Source of the DNA: BAIKAL-G1 sp943369525
GTDB lineage: Bacteria > Cyanobacteriota > Cyanobacteriia > PCC-6307 > Cyanobiaceae
Assembly: GCA_943369525.1 (NCBI GenBank)
Contig: CALRNL020000005.1
Span: forward strand, 127,584-191,583
Length of the DNA stretch: 64,000 nt
Reading direction: 5' to 3'
In this document: positions 1 to 8,383 of the stretch, piece after piece
Layout of the letters: every line of letters starts with the position of its first letter
How positions within the stretch are numbered: position 1 is the first letter of the stretch
Made by a program: the position numbers and the translations under genes
Notes under the pieces: generated by a model
The model's database searches: none
The model's input: only the letters and a program-made list of their open reading frames with translations
What the model was told of the DNA's origin: nothing

Positions 1-1002
1 CACCTCATCGGCGATCGTGCTGGGCTTGAGCTCGAAGCGGGCCACGATCTCGCCTGCGTTGGCCTGGCCGGCGGCCCGCTCGATCGTGCCGGCGTAGGGA
101 CGAATCGTGATCACATCGCCCGAGTTGAGGGCCGACACATCACATTCGATCGGCAGGGCGCCGGAGTCTTCGGCGGTGTTGAAAAAGATCGGCGCAATCT
201 TGCCGCCCAGCACCACACCGCCACTGCGCTTATTCGGCACGTGGGGGATGTCGGTGCCGGTGTGCCACAGCACGGAATTGATCGCCGATTTACGCGAGCT
301 GCCCGTGCCCACCACATCGCCCACGTAGGCCACGGGATGGCCCTGCTGCTTGAGCTGGCTGATCAGCTCCAGGCCGCCGGGCATCCGCGTTTCCAGCATC
401 GCCATGGCGTGCAGGGGGATGTCGGGGCGGGTGGTGGCGTGGGTCGCCGGCGAGAGGTCGTCGGTGTTGGTTTCGCCCTCCACCTTGAACACGGTGACGG
501 TGATCTCGGCGGGCAGTTCCGCCTTGGCGGTGAACCAGTCGGCCGCAGCCCAGCTCGCCACCACCTGTTTGGCATAGGCGTTGGTTTCGGCCAGCTCCAG
601 CACATCGTGGAAGGCGTCGTAGACCAGCAAGGTGCGGCTCAGGCCCGCGGCGGCGGCGCTGGCGATGGCCGGATCCCCGTGGGAGAGCAGGGCGATCAGG
701 GCGCTGACGTTGTAGCCGCCGATCATGGTGGCAAGCAGGCGAACCGCTTCAAGGGGGCTCACCAGGGGGCTGGCGCTGCTGCCCTGGGCCACGGCGCTCA
801 GCCAGGTGGCCTTCACGTAGGCGGCCCCATCCACCCCCGGGGGAATGCGTTCACTCAGCAGGTGCAGCAGCACGCCGTCTTCACCGGCGGGCGGTGCCTG
901 CAGCAACTCGGTGAGGGCCTGGGCCTGCTCGGCGCTGAGGGGGAGGGGCGGTACGCCCTGGGCTTCCCGTTCCAGGGCGGCCTGGCGATAGGCGCTGAGC
1001 AT
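1..1002 (-). CDS. acnB: Aconitate hydratase B, N-terminal part (cut by window edge)
   Basis: AcnB isomerises citrate to isocitrate in the cytosol using a 4Fe-4S cluster. The reverse strand is open from the start to position 1 and encodes the first 334 residues of a protein whose family is about 860 long. The N-terminus (MLSAYRQ), the HEAT-like domain, and the swivelling domain with GETNTDDLSPA, YVGDVVGTGSSRKSA and PHVPNKR line up with the E. coli protein as I remember it. The Fe-S cysteines lie beyond the window. I chose the ATG at 1002 because the family starts there; an in-frame ATG at 1017 would add five residues. No clear Shine-Dalgarno is present; a perfect inverted repeat occupies that position instead. 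Confidence 0.95.
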   Translation of the reverse strand, partial: MLSAYRQAALEREAQGVPPLPLSAEQAQALTELLQAPPAGEDGVLLHLLSERIPPGVDGAAYVKATWLSAVAQGSSASPLVSPLEAVRLLATMIGGYNVSALIALLSHGDPAIASAAAAGLSRTLLVYDAFHDVLELAETNAYAKQVVASWAAADWFTAKAELPAEITVTVFKVEGETNTDDLSPATHATTRPDIPLHAMAMLETRMPGGLELISQLKQQGHPVAYVGDVVGTGSSRKSAINSVLWHTGTDIPHVPNKRSGGVVLGGKIAPIFFNTAEDSGALPIECDVSALNSGDVITIRPYAGTIERAAGQANAGEIVARFELKPSTIADEV

Positions 1003-1019
1003 GCCGGAGGCCTCCATCG

Positions 1020-1041
1020 GGATCAATCCACAGATTGATCC
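1020..1041. promoter_or_regulatory. Perfect 9-bp inverted repeat next to the acnB start
   Basis: GGATCAATC and GATTGATCC flank a 4-base CACA spacer, 3 to 25 bases upstream of the possible acnB ATG at 1017, where a ribosome binding site would normally be. It could be an operator or an mRNA hairpin that controls translation; the sequence cannot tell which. The rest of the 1018-1160 gap holds a HIP1 element (GCGATCGC) at 1074-1081 and nothing else I recognise. Confidence 0.45.
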
Positions 1042-1160
1042 ATTGTTCTTGGCCGCGGGGCTGACGTTTAGTGGCGATCGCTGCCAAACGCCGGCCCCAG
1101 ACCCGGCCGATTTCGTAGGCTGGACCCAATCCCCAGCTGTTTCAGCGCCCGCCCCCGGCC

Positions 1161-2243
1161 ATGATCCCCACCTCTGATTTGCACGTGGTGGAAACCCGGC
1201 CGCTGGTTCCCCCCGCCCTGCTGCACCAAGACCTCCCCCTCAGCGACCGCTCCGTGGCCACGGTGCAGGGGGCCCGCGAGCGCATTAAGGCGATCCTGCG
1301 CGGCGACGACCCGAGGTTGCTGGTGATCGTCGGCCCCTGCTCGGTGCACGACGTGGCCGCCGCCAAGGACTACGCCGCCGCCATTGCCACCGAGCACGCA
1401 CTGCACAAAGACCAACTCGAAGTGGTGATGCGGGTCTATTTCGAGAAACCCCGCACCACCGTGGGTTGGAAGGGCCTGATCAACGATCCCCACCTCAACG
1501 GCAGCTACGACATCAACACCGGCCTGCGTCTGGCCCGGGAACTGCTGTTGCACCTGGCCGAACTGGGCCTGCCGGCGGCCACCGAACTGCTCGATCCGGT
1601 GGTGCCCCAGTACATCGCCGACCTGATCAGCTGGACCGCGATTGGCGCCCGCACCACCGAAAGCCAAACCCACCGGGAAATGGCCTCGGGCCTGTCGATG
1701 CCGATCGGCTTCAAGAACGGCACCGATGGCAGTGCGATCACGGCGATCAACGCCATGGAAGCCGCCGCCCGGCCCCACCATTTTCTCGGTATCAATCACG
1801 AAGGCCACGCCGCCATCGTCACCACCACCGGCAACCCCGATGGCCACCTGGTGCTGCGCGGCGGCAAGCGCGGCACCAACTACCACGCCGAAGCGGTGCG
1901 GGAAGCGGCCGAGGCCCTGGCCAAGGACGGCCTGTCGCCCCGGCTGATGGTGGATTGCAGCCACGGCAACTCCAACAAGGACTACCGGCGCCAAAGCGAG
2001 GTGGCCGCCCAGGTGGGTGAGCAGTTGGTTGCGGGTTCGAGTCCAATCATGGGTGTGATGATCGAGAGCCACCTGGTGGCCGGCAACCAGAAGATCCCCA
2101 GCGACCTCTCCCAGCTCACCTACGGCCAGAGCATCACCGACGCCTGCATCGACCTGGCGTCCACCCGGGAGGTGTTGGCGAACCTGGCGGCGGCGGTGGC
2201 CACGGCCCAACGGGGCCAGGCCCTGGCGTCCTGTTCGGCCTGA
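1161..2243 (+). CDS. aroG: 3-deoxy-7-phosphoheptulonate (DAHP) synthase, class I
   Basis: This enzyme condenses phosphoenolpyruvate with erythrose 4-phosphate in the first step of the shikimate pathway. The 360-residue length matches the class I, AroF/G/H-like family. Visible motifs are VGPCSVHD near residue 56, the PEP-binding stretch KPRTTVGWKG near residue 95, GARTTESQTHREMASG in the middle, and the metal-ligand stretch DCSHGNSNKDY near residue 262. The N-terminal extension carrying feedback-inhibitor sites is present, but I cannot say which amino acid it senses. It is transcribed away from acnB and followed 56 bases later by a small hypothetical gene on the same strand. The family call is secure; the choice among the aroF, aroG and aroH symbols is arbitrary. 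Confidence 0.95.
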   Translation: MIPTSDLHVVETRPLVPPALLHQDLPLSDRSVATVQGARERIKAILRGDDPRLLVIVGPCSVHDVAAAKDYAAAIATEHALHKDQLEVVMRVYFEKPRTTVGWKGLINDPHLNGSYDINTGLRLARELLLHLAELGLPAATELLDPVVPQYIADLISWTAIGARTTESQTHREMASGLSMPIGFKNGTDGSAITAINAMEAAARPHHFLGINHEGHAAIVTTTGNPDGHLVLRGGKRGTNYHAEAVREAAEALAKDGLSPRLMVDCSHGNSNKDYRRQSEVAAQVGEQLVAGSSPIMGVMIESHLVAGNQKIPSDLSQLTYGQSITDACIDLASTREVLANLAAAVATAQRGQALASCSA

Positions 2244-2299
2244 ACAGCGGCCCAGGGCAATCGGCATAGGGTCTGGCAGCCGGTGACCGGGGGCCAGCC

Positions 2300-2755
2300 A
2301 TGACCTATTTGCTGCAGCTTTGTGGACTGTCGGATCCGGTGCAACTCTTTTATCTGGAGCAACAGGCCAGCGCCGGCGCCCGGCCTGGGGCTGGCGCCCG
2401 GGGCCCTGATCCGTTGGGGGGTCCAGATCCGGCTCGGGGGCTAAACCCGCTTCGGGGCCTAGACCTGGCCCAGGGCGAGGCCGGGCCAGCGGGCCTGATT
2501 GGCCCCGCCTTTGCCGGCTTTCGGCCCTTCCAGCTCGACCAACTGCTCGGCTGGGCCCTGGACACGGCCGGCTGCCGCGGCTGGGACCTGGAGGCGATCC
2601 AGCGCACCGTGCTGGCGGCCTGGCTGGAGCGGGCCGAGGCAATCGACCAGTGGCAGCGGCGCCTGCGCGAGGCCCCGGCCGATCGCCGCATCGTGGCGGG
2701 CCTCGGCAGCCAGCGGGATTGGCAGCAGCGCTGCGAGGGCCTGCTCAGGGCCTGA
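2300..2755 (+). CDS. Hypothetical protein with a low-complexity Gly/Pro/Asp/Leu insert
   Basis: I do not recognise this 151-residue protein. An ordered-looking N-terminus (MTYLLQLCGLSDPVQLFYLEQQ) and a C-terminal half rich in Trp, Arg and Leu (residues 70-151, probably helical) are joined by a low-complexity stretch, about residues 25-60, made of variants of GPDPLGG, ARGLNPLRG and GLDLAQG. At DNA level this is a run of degenerate short G/C-rich repeats, so it looks like an expanded insertion in an otherwise compact protein. It follows the DAHP synthase gene on the same strand and its 3' end overlaps the convergent phytol-kinase-like gene by 11 bases. Frame and composition fit a real gene; function is unknown. 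Confidence 0.6.
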   Translation: MTYLLQLCGLSDPVQLFYLEQQASAGARPGAGARGPDPLGGPDPARGLNPLRGLDLAQGEAGPAGLIGPAFAGFRPFQLDQLLGWALDTAGCRGWDLEAIQRTVLAAWLERAEAIDQWQRRLREAPADRRIVAGLGSQRDWQQRCEGLLRA

Positions 2756-3482
2756 CCAGGTTCCAGAGCAGGCCAACCGCCAGGGGCACGCTCAGGTTGT
2801 CGAGGCCAAAGGCGCTGAGCTGCTCCAAGCCCACGGCAACCGCTGTGATCAGCACGATGGCGGCCGCCGCCTGGGGCGGACCCGCCGCCGCCCAAGTGGC
2901 GGCGGCCGAAGCCTCAGCCGCCGGCGCCTGCAGGATCCAGAGCAGGGTCAGCACAGCGGCACTGGCGATCGCCATCGCCCCAGTGCCCACCAACGATTTG
3001 CGCTGGCCAAACAGGCTCCAGCTGGGCGATCGCACCAGGGGGCCCAGCAGGCCGGCCAGGCCATCGCCAAAGGCCATCACCAGCACCCCGGCGGCCACGG
3101 CGCCCCGATGGGCGGGCCAGAACAGGGCGACCAGCAGGGTGATCGAGGCGCCGTAGGCGACCGTGCCGTAGCTGGGCCGGTCCACGTCCTCCACGGCTGG
3201 CAGCAAGCGGTAGCGATGGTTGAGGGCCGTGAGCAGGGTCACGGCCGCCGCCACCGGCAAGGCAACGCCGCGGCCAATCTGCAGGGCCCAGGCCAGCAGC
3301 ACCACGGGCCCGGTGCCCATGTGGACCAGCTTGCGGCTCCACTCCCGCTGCTCCGGCCAGCGGCGGCGCACCAGCACGGCCAGGGCCAGCACCCAAGCCA
3401 GCCAGAGCCCCACGATCGCGATCGCCGGGCCCTGGGCCCGGGTGCCGGACCCGATCGCTTCGACCAGCTCAGAAACTCCCAA
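2745..3482 (-). CDS. Phytol/polyprenol kinase family membrane protein
   Basis: This 245-residue integral membrane protein has about six or seven hydrophobic segments. It carries the signature of the dolichol/phytol kinase (CTP-dependent lipid kinase) family: RKLVHMGTG near residue 49, a Y-G-T-V-A-Y-G stretch in the middle, and FGDGLAGLLG with a following GQRKSLVGT. Cyanobacterial members such as VTE5-like kinases phosphorylate phytol released from chlorophyll for tocopherol or chlorophyll salvage; assigning that substrate here is inference. It lies 25 bases downstream of the sigma factor gene on the same strand and could be cotranscribed with it. The 3' end overlaps the hypothetical gene on the other strand. 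Confidence 0.8.
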   Translation of the reverse strand: MGVSELVEAIGSGTRAQGPAIAIVGLWLAWVLALAVLVRRRWPEQREWSRKLVHMGTGPVVLLAWALQIGRGVALPVAAAVTLLTALNHRYRLLPAVEDVDRPSYGTVAYGASITLLVALFWPAHRGAVAAGVLVMAFGDGLAGLLGPLVRSPSWSLFGQRKSLVGTGAMAIASAAVLTLLWILQAPAAEASAAATWAAAGPPQAAAAIVLITAVAVGLEQLSAFGLDNLSVPLAVGLLWNLVRP

Positions 3483-3507
3483 CAGCCTGCGCTTCAGCCA
3501 GGGTTGA

Positions 3508-4548
3508 TCATGCCGCCCGCTCGAAGTTGGTCATCAGCCGCAGCTTCAGGATCGCCTTGGCTTCCAGCTGGCGCACCCGTTCGCGGGACACATTGATCTG
3601 ACGGCCAATTTCGGCCAGGGTGAGGGGTTCACTACCCTCCAGGCCGAAGCGCATCTTGATGATTTTTTGTTCCCGTTCGTTGAGCTGGGACAGCCAATTG
3701 CCCAGGTGCTCCTTCTGGAGCGTGCGGTCCATCGAATCCATCGATTCGCCGCTAGCGGGATCGGCGATCAGTTCGCCCAGGGTGCTGCGGTCCTCTTCGC
3801 CGCGGGCATGGGCATCGAGGGAGGCGCAGGGGGCGCTCTGGGAAATCAGCTCTTCGAGCTCCTGGGGCGGCATCCCCATGGCATGGGCCAATTCCAGCCG
3901 GTAGGGCTGGCGGCCGAGGCGGTGGGAGAGCTCCCGGCTGATGCGGCGCATCTTCGAGAGCTTTTCGCTCACATGGATTGGCAGGCGGATCGTGCGGGCG
4001 CTGTTGTCGATGGCCCGGGTCATGCCCTGGCGGATCCACCAGTAGGCATAGGTGGAAAACTTGTAGCCCATGGCCGGGTCGAACTTATCGACGGCCCGCT
4101 CCAGGCCGATCGCCCCTTCCTGCACCAAATCGAGCAGCTCCAGGCCCTGGTTCTGATACTTCTTGGCGACGCTGACCACCAGGCGCAGGTTGGCGGCCAT
4201 CATGCGATCCCGGGCCCGGGTGCCCATGCGGATCTGGTGGCGCTGGCGGGGCGTGATCTGGTCGGCCGGCAATTCCCGCAGGCGCTTCATCGCCTGCACA
4301 TGGTGGGCCAGCTCGATTTCTTCGGCGGGCGTGAGCAGAGGAACGCGGCCAATCGTGCTCAGATACCAACCAATGGAGTCAACCCCAAGGCGGCCACCTT
4401 GGCGACTGGCGGAGGCCCTGACCTGGGCAGGTTTGCGGGCGGGTGCCGATGCTGGCGGCGCCGAATCCTTTGGCGCTGAATGCTGCAGCTGCCCAGGAGA
4501 TAACTCCTGGGGGGGTGATGACCCCGCGGAATGCTGAGGTGTCCCCAT
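3508..4548 (-). CDS. RNA polymerase sigma factor, sigma-70 family (group 2-like)
   Basis: The protein has all the sigma-70 core regions: region 1.2 (DSIGWYLSTIGRVPLL), region 2 with NLRLVVSVAKKYQNQG, the -10 recognition stretch YKFSTYAYWWIRQ and AIDNSARTIRLP, then region 3, and region 4 with the helix-turn-helix LAEIGRQINVSRERVRQLE. The primary factor's long region 1.1 is missing, so this is an alternative group-2 factor of the kind cyanobacteria use for stress, nutrient or circadian responses. I chose the ATG at 4548 (346 residues) because the extra 22 residues from an ATG at 4614 look random and would run into an inverted repeat. The first 45 residues are Ser/Pro/Ala-rich and probably disordered. 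Which Sig paralogue it is cannot be told from the sequence alone. Confidence 0.93.
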   Translation of the reverse strand: MGTPQHSAGSSPPQELSPGQLQHSAPKDSAPPASAPARKPAQVRASASRQGGRLGVDSIGWYLSTIGRVPLLTPAEEIELAHHVQAMKRLRELPADQITPRQRHQIRMGTRARDRMMAANLRLVVSVAKKYQNQGLELLDLVQEGAIGLERAVDKFDPAMGYKFSTYAYWWIRQGMTRAIDNSARTIRLPIHVSEKLSKMRRISRELSHRLGRQPYRLELAHAMGMPPQELEELISQSAPCASLDAHARGEEDRSTLGELIADPASGESMDSMDRTLQKEHLGNWLSQLNEREQKIIKMRFGLEGSEPLTLAEIGRQINVSRERVRQLEAKAILKLRLMTNFERAA

Positions 4549-4612
4549 GACCCTCTGCCTCCTAATTTGATTTTGCCGGAATGTAGCACTCAGGCCAAAT
4601 AGGCAAGGTGTC

Positions 4613-4655
4613 AAATCGGCAATGTTTGAGGGTTAGGTCCTGTTTTTGCCGATTT
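4613..4655. promoter_or_regulatory. 10-bp inverted repeat between ppk and the sigma factor gene
   Basis: AAATCGGCAA (4613-4622) and TTGCCGATTT (4646-4655) are perfect complements separated by 23 bases. The element sits in the 5' region of the sigma factor gene and downstream of ppk, both read on the reverse strand. The spacing of about three helical turns between arm centres suits a protein operator better than a terminator, and there is no T-run of terminator type after the second arm. Confidence 0.4.
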
Positions 4656-4711
4656 GCCCATCTAACGCCTGCGAGCTGGGCTGGTTGCGCTGGCCATGGG
4701 GCCGATCGAGG

Positions 4712-6847
4712 TCAGGACTGCGGCACCGCCAGACTGCGCCAGCCCTGCATCAACTCATCTTGAATCGCAGGCATCTCGGCCTCGGACTGCCGCTGGCTGA
4801 ACTGGCCATCGGCGGCCATATCCCAGGCGCTGCAGGTGTCCGCCAGGTAGGCGTTGAGGAGATTTTGTAGTTGTTGACGCAGAATTGGGTCCTCGATCGG
4901 GGTAACGGCTTCGACCCGTCGATCGAGGTTGCGGGGCATCCAGTCGGCGCTGCCCAAATACAACTCATCATCTCCGCCGTTGGTAAACCAGAACACCCTT
5001 GAATGTTCAAGAAAGCGGCCTATCACGCTGGAGACGCGGATGTTGTCGCTGATACCGGCCAAGCCCGGCCGCAGGCTGCACATGCCCCGCACCAGCAGGT
5101 CGATCGACACCCCGGCCTGGGAGGCGGCATAGAGCCGCTGGATCAGGCGAGGATCGACCAGGGAATTCATCTTGGCCTTGATCTGGGCCGGCCGGCCCGC
5201 CAGGGCATGGGCCGTTTCCCGTTCGATCAGGGCTTCCATGCCGGTGCGCAGGGTCACGGGCGCCACCAGCAGCTTGCGGAAGCTCTGCTGCTTAGAGAAG
5301 CCGGTGAGGTAGTTGAACAGCTCGGCCAGGTCCTGGCCCAGTTCCGGCCTGGCGGTGAGTAGGCCCAGGTCGGTGTAGAGGTTGGAGGTTTTCGAGTTGT
5401 AGTTGCCCGTGCCGATGTGGGCGTAGCTGCGCAGCCGGTCCTTTTCCTTGCGCACCACCAGGGTCACCTTGGTGTGGGTCTTGAGGCCCAGCACCCCATA
5501 CACCACATGGACGCCGGAGCGCTCCAGCTGGCGGGCCCACTGGATGTTGTTGTCCTCGTCGAAGCGGGCCTTGAGCTCCACCAGGGTCATCACCTGCTTG
5601 CCGTTTTCGGCGGCCCGGATCAGGGCGGCAATGATCGGCGAGTTCTTAGAGGTGCGATAGAGGGTCATCTTGATCGCCAGCACCGAGGGGTCATCGGCGG
5701 CCTGGTTGATGAACTCCTCCACCGAGGTAGAGAACAAATCGAACGGATGGCAGAGCAACACATCGCCGCGCCGCAACACCGAGAAAATGCTGGTGAATTC
5801 CTCCGGCTTGATCGAACCATCCTCCAACTGGCTCTTCTGGGCCCGGGCCAGGGCCGGCGCCGTGCGGCCCATGAAGGGCCTGTCCTTGAGTTGGGGTAGG
5901 GGGATGGCCTGCAGGCTCATCAGGTCGTCCAGGCCGAGGGGACCATTGATCCGGTACAGGTCCTGGGGCTCAACGGCCGTGCCCTCCATCAGCAGGTCCA
6001 CCACCTCCTGGGGCATCTCGTTGGCCACCTCCAGGCGCACCACCTCCCCGCCCAGGCGCCGTTTGCGCAGGCCCTCCTGCAGGGCCAGCATCAGGTCGTC
6101 GGCTTCGAGATCCCGCAGTTCCAGGTCGGCGTCACGGGTGACGCGGAAGAAGTAGTGGCCCTCCACCACCATGCCCGGGAACAGCCGCTGCAGGTTGAAG
6201 GACACCACCTGCTCCAGGGGCACGGCGGTGAACACCGGCGCCGGCCGACGTTCACAGAGGTCGGTGGGAATCTGCACAAAGCGCGGCAGGTTCTTCTGGG
6301 GCACCTTGACCCGGGCGAACTGGTGATGGCCCGTGTCGGGATCGCGGATCAGGGCAGCGATGTTGAGGCTGAGGTTGCTGATGAAGGGAAAGGGATGGGC
6401 CGGATCCACCGCCAGGGGCGTTAGCACCGGAAAGATCGCTTCGTTGAAATAGGTATTGACCCAATCCTTCTGATTGCTGTTCAACCGTTCGTAGTCGAGC
6501 AGTTGCACGCCATGGTCAAACAGTTGGTGTTTGAGATAGAGGCGGTAATGGGCCTGTTGCTGGTCCAACAGGGGTTGCAGCGCCTCCTGGATGCGGTCGA
6601 GCTGCTGCTGGGGCGTCAGGCCATCATCGCTGAGGGTGGTGATGCCATGCTCCACCTGGGACTTCAAAGAGGCCACCCTCACCATGAAGAACTCATCGAG
6701 GTTGTTGCTAAAAATGGCGCTGAACTTGGCCTGCTCCAGCAGGGGCGTGTGTTCATCCAAGGCCAGGGCCAGCACCCGCCGATTGAAGGCGATCCAAGCC
6801 AGCTCCCTGTTGAGATAGAGCTCGGGGGGAAGAACGGGGTGGCTCAT
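4712..6847 (-). CDS. ppk1: Polyphosphate kinase 1
   Basis: Ppk1 reversibly makes inorganic polyphosphate from ATP and acts as a peripheral membrane enzyme. At 711 residues it is full length. It opens with the N-domain signature LNRELAWIAFNRRVL and SNNLDEFFMVRVA, followed by the head domain, then the phospholipase-D-like catalytic halves with DVLLCHPFDLF, KMTLYRTSKNSPI and YAHIGTGNYNSKTSNLYTD, which contains the autophosphorylated histidine. It ends with the R-x-G-MCSLRPG stretch. The gene is alone on its strand, with about 97 bases to the sigma factor gene downstream. Polyphosphate is a phosphorus store, so its position beside an alternative sigma factor may reflect stress control, but that is inference. 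Confidence 0.97.
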   Translation of the reverse strand: MSHPVLPPELYLNRELAWIAFNRRVLALALDEHTPLLEQAKFSAIFSNNLDEFFMVRVASLKSQVEHGITTLSDDGLTPQQQLDRIQEALQPLLDQQQAHYRLYLKHQLFDHGVQLLDYERLNSNQKDWVNTYFNEAIFPVLTPLAVDPAHPFPFISNLSLNIAALIRDPDTGHHQFARVKVPQKNLPRFVQIPTDLCERRPAPVFTAVPLEQVVSFNLQRLFPGMVVEGHYFFRVTRDADLELRDLEADDLMLALQEGLRKRRLGGEVVRLEVANEMPQEVVDLLMEGTAVEPQDLYRINGPLGLDDLMSLQAIPLPQLKDRPFMGRTAPALARAQKSQLEDGSIKPEEFTSIFSVLRRGDVLLCHPFDLFSTSVEEFINQAADDPSVLAIKMTLYRTSKNSPIIAALIRAAENGKQVMTLVELKARFDEDNNIQWARQLERSGVHVVYGVLGLKTHTKVTLVVRKEKDRLRSYAHIGTGNYNSKTSNLYTDLGLLTARPELGQDLAELFNYLTGFSKQQSFRKLLVAPVTLRTGMEALIERETAHALAGRPAQIKAKMNSLVDPRLIQRLYAASQAGVSIDLLVRGMCSLRPGLAGISDNIRVSSVIGRFLEHSRVFWFTNGGDDELYLGSADWMPRNLDRRVEAVTPIEDPILRQQLQNLLNAYLADTCSAWDMAADGQFSQRQSEAEMPAIQDELMQGWRSLAVPQS

Positions 6848-7005
6848 GGTTGTTCAGCCTGACTCGGAAGGATAAAAAGGGTTGGGCTCGCAGCTGCCAG
6901 TCCATTGGTTCCACAGCAGCCGGACTGATCGGGGCCAGGCTGATCCGGCACTTGTTGGTTTGAACCAGGTTGGTTGGGGCCAGCCATGGAAGAAAGCAAC
7001 TCTAT

Positions 7006-8259
7006 TTAGGTGCTTCTGTGTTCCCGAGCCTTGACACCGGGCAAGCCACCGGCCACCAGGACTGCCACGCCGATCAGCAACAGAATCCCGAGCCAGAAGG
7101 GACTGCGCTGGCCGACGAGTTCATAGGCCGCTCCGGCGAGGGGTGGCCCCATGAAGCTGCCCAGGCTTTGCAGTCCCTGCAGGCTACCCAGGGCCGCCCC
7201 CTGGCCGGAAGAATCGAGCCGCCGCGACACCAGGCTGCGCAGGCAGGGGGTCACCAATCCGGTGCCGAGGGCCAGCACAGCCACGGCGCCAAACACCACC
7301 GGTTGGGCGTTACTGCGGTTGGCCAGGGGAATCAGGCTGCAGCCCACGATCACAAAGCCCAGGCCCGCCAGGGTGAGGCGCCATTCACCGAACCGTTTCA
7401 CCAAGGGGCCTATCAGGCCCCCCTGCACCACCGTGGCCACCACGCCCACGACCAGGAAGGCGGTGGCGGCCAGGCCAGGACCCCAGCCGAAGCTTTGTTT
7501 GAAATAGAGCACCAGCACGGCGGTGAAGCCGTTGAAGGCCCGAAAAAAGAGAAAAAAGGCCAGGCAAAGCCGCCGCACTTCGGGGTTGGTGAAGACCCGA
7601 TGCAGCTGGCTCAGGGGATTCAAATCGCGTTTGCGCGGCAGGGCCCGACGGGCCGACACCGGATGGGTTTCCGGCAACAGGCCGATCACCAGGGCCAGGT
7701 TCACCACGGCAAAGCCCATGGCTGCCCAGACCGGCAGGGTGACGCCATAGCGGGCCAACAAACCGCCGCAGGCGGGACCCAGAATGAAGCCCAGGCCAAA
7801 GGCCACGCCGATCAAACCAAAGGCCTTCGCCCGGTTCTCCGGGGTGGAAATATCGGCCAACACGGCACCGGCCGTGGCGGCGGTGCCACCGCTGGCCCCA
7901 TCAAGCAGCCGGGCGGCAAACAGCAACGCCAGGGGAATGGAGGTGCCGGCGGCCCAGGGAATCGCCGCCCAGTTGAGGCTGATCGTGATCGCAAACAGGC
8001 CCAGGCCCAGCACCGACCCGGCCACACAGACCGTGATCACCGGTTTACGGCCGAAGCGATCACTGAGGGCGCCGATCAGGGGCGTGACCGTGAACTGGGC
8101 CACGGCATAACTGCCCGCTAGCAGCCCCAGGGTGCGGGCGTCCTGGGTGAAGCTCGCCAGCAGGAAGGGCAGCAAGGGAAAGACGATGCTCTCCCCCAGC
8201 CGGTCGTTGAGCAGGGTGAGGAAGGCGCAAAAGCTCGTCGATGGGCGGATCGAGCGCAA
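7006..8259 (-). CDS. Major facilitator superfamily transporter (TetA/drug-proton antiporter-like)
   Basis: This 417-residue protein has about twelve hydrophobic segments and the MFS motif A in the first cytoplasmic loop (GALSDRFGRKPV, near residue 62). The LLAGSYAVAQF and TPLIGALSDRFGRKP stretches resemble the drug:H+ antiporter families that include TetA, which suggests export of a small molecule, but the substrate cannot be inferred. The gene starts divergently from moaC with about 120 bases between them. It ends about 160 bases from the ppk start; that gap holds nothing I recognise. Confidence 0.85.
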   Translation of the reverse strand: MRSIRPSTSFCAFLTLLNDRLGESIVFPLLPFLLASFTQDARTLGLLAGSYAVAQFTVTPLIGALSDRFGRKPVITVCVAGSVLGLGLFAITISLNWAAIPWAAGTSIPLALLFAARLLDGASGGTAATAGAVLADISTPENRAKAFGLIGVAFGLGFILGPACGGLLARYGVTLPVWAAMGFAVVNLALVIGLLPETHPVSARRALPRKRDLNPLSQLHRVFTNPEVRRLCLAFFLFFRAFNGFTAVLVLYFKQSFGWGPGLAATAFLVVGVVATVVQGGLIGPLVKRFGEWRLTLAGLGFVIVGCSLIPLANRSNAQPVVFGAVAVLALGTGLVTPCLRSLVSRRLDSSGQGAALGSLQGLQSLGSFMGPPLAGAAYELVGQRSPFWLGILLLIGVAVLVAGGLPGVKAREHRST

Positions 8260-8383
8260 ACGGGCAGGCCCAAGGTTGGCTCAGACTCCCATGGGAGCGG
8301 GGCGGCCCGGGGCTGGCAGGCAACCAGGAAGGGGCTTGGCGGGTCATGGGCTGGGGATGATGGGAGCCTCGCGTCGGTCACGG

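Noticed and set aside
1068..2642. A 524-codon reverse frame opposite the DAHP synthase gene
   Set aside because: It is antisense to a clear aroG-type gene and has Gly/His/Gln-rich composition typical of high-GC shadow frames.
6970..8121. A 383-codon forward frame opposite the MFS gene
   Set aside because: It is antisense to a convincing transporter and has no domain or codon signal.
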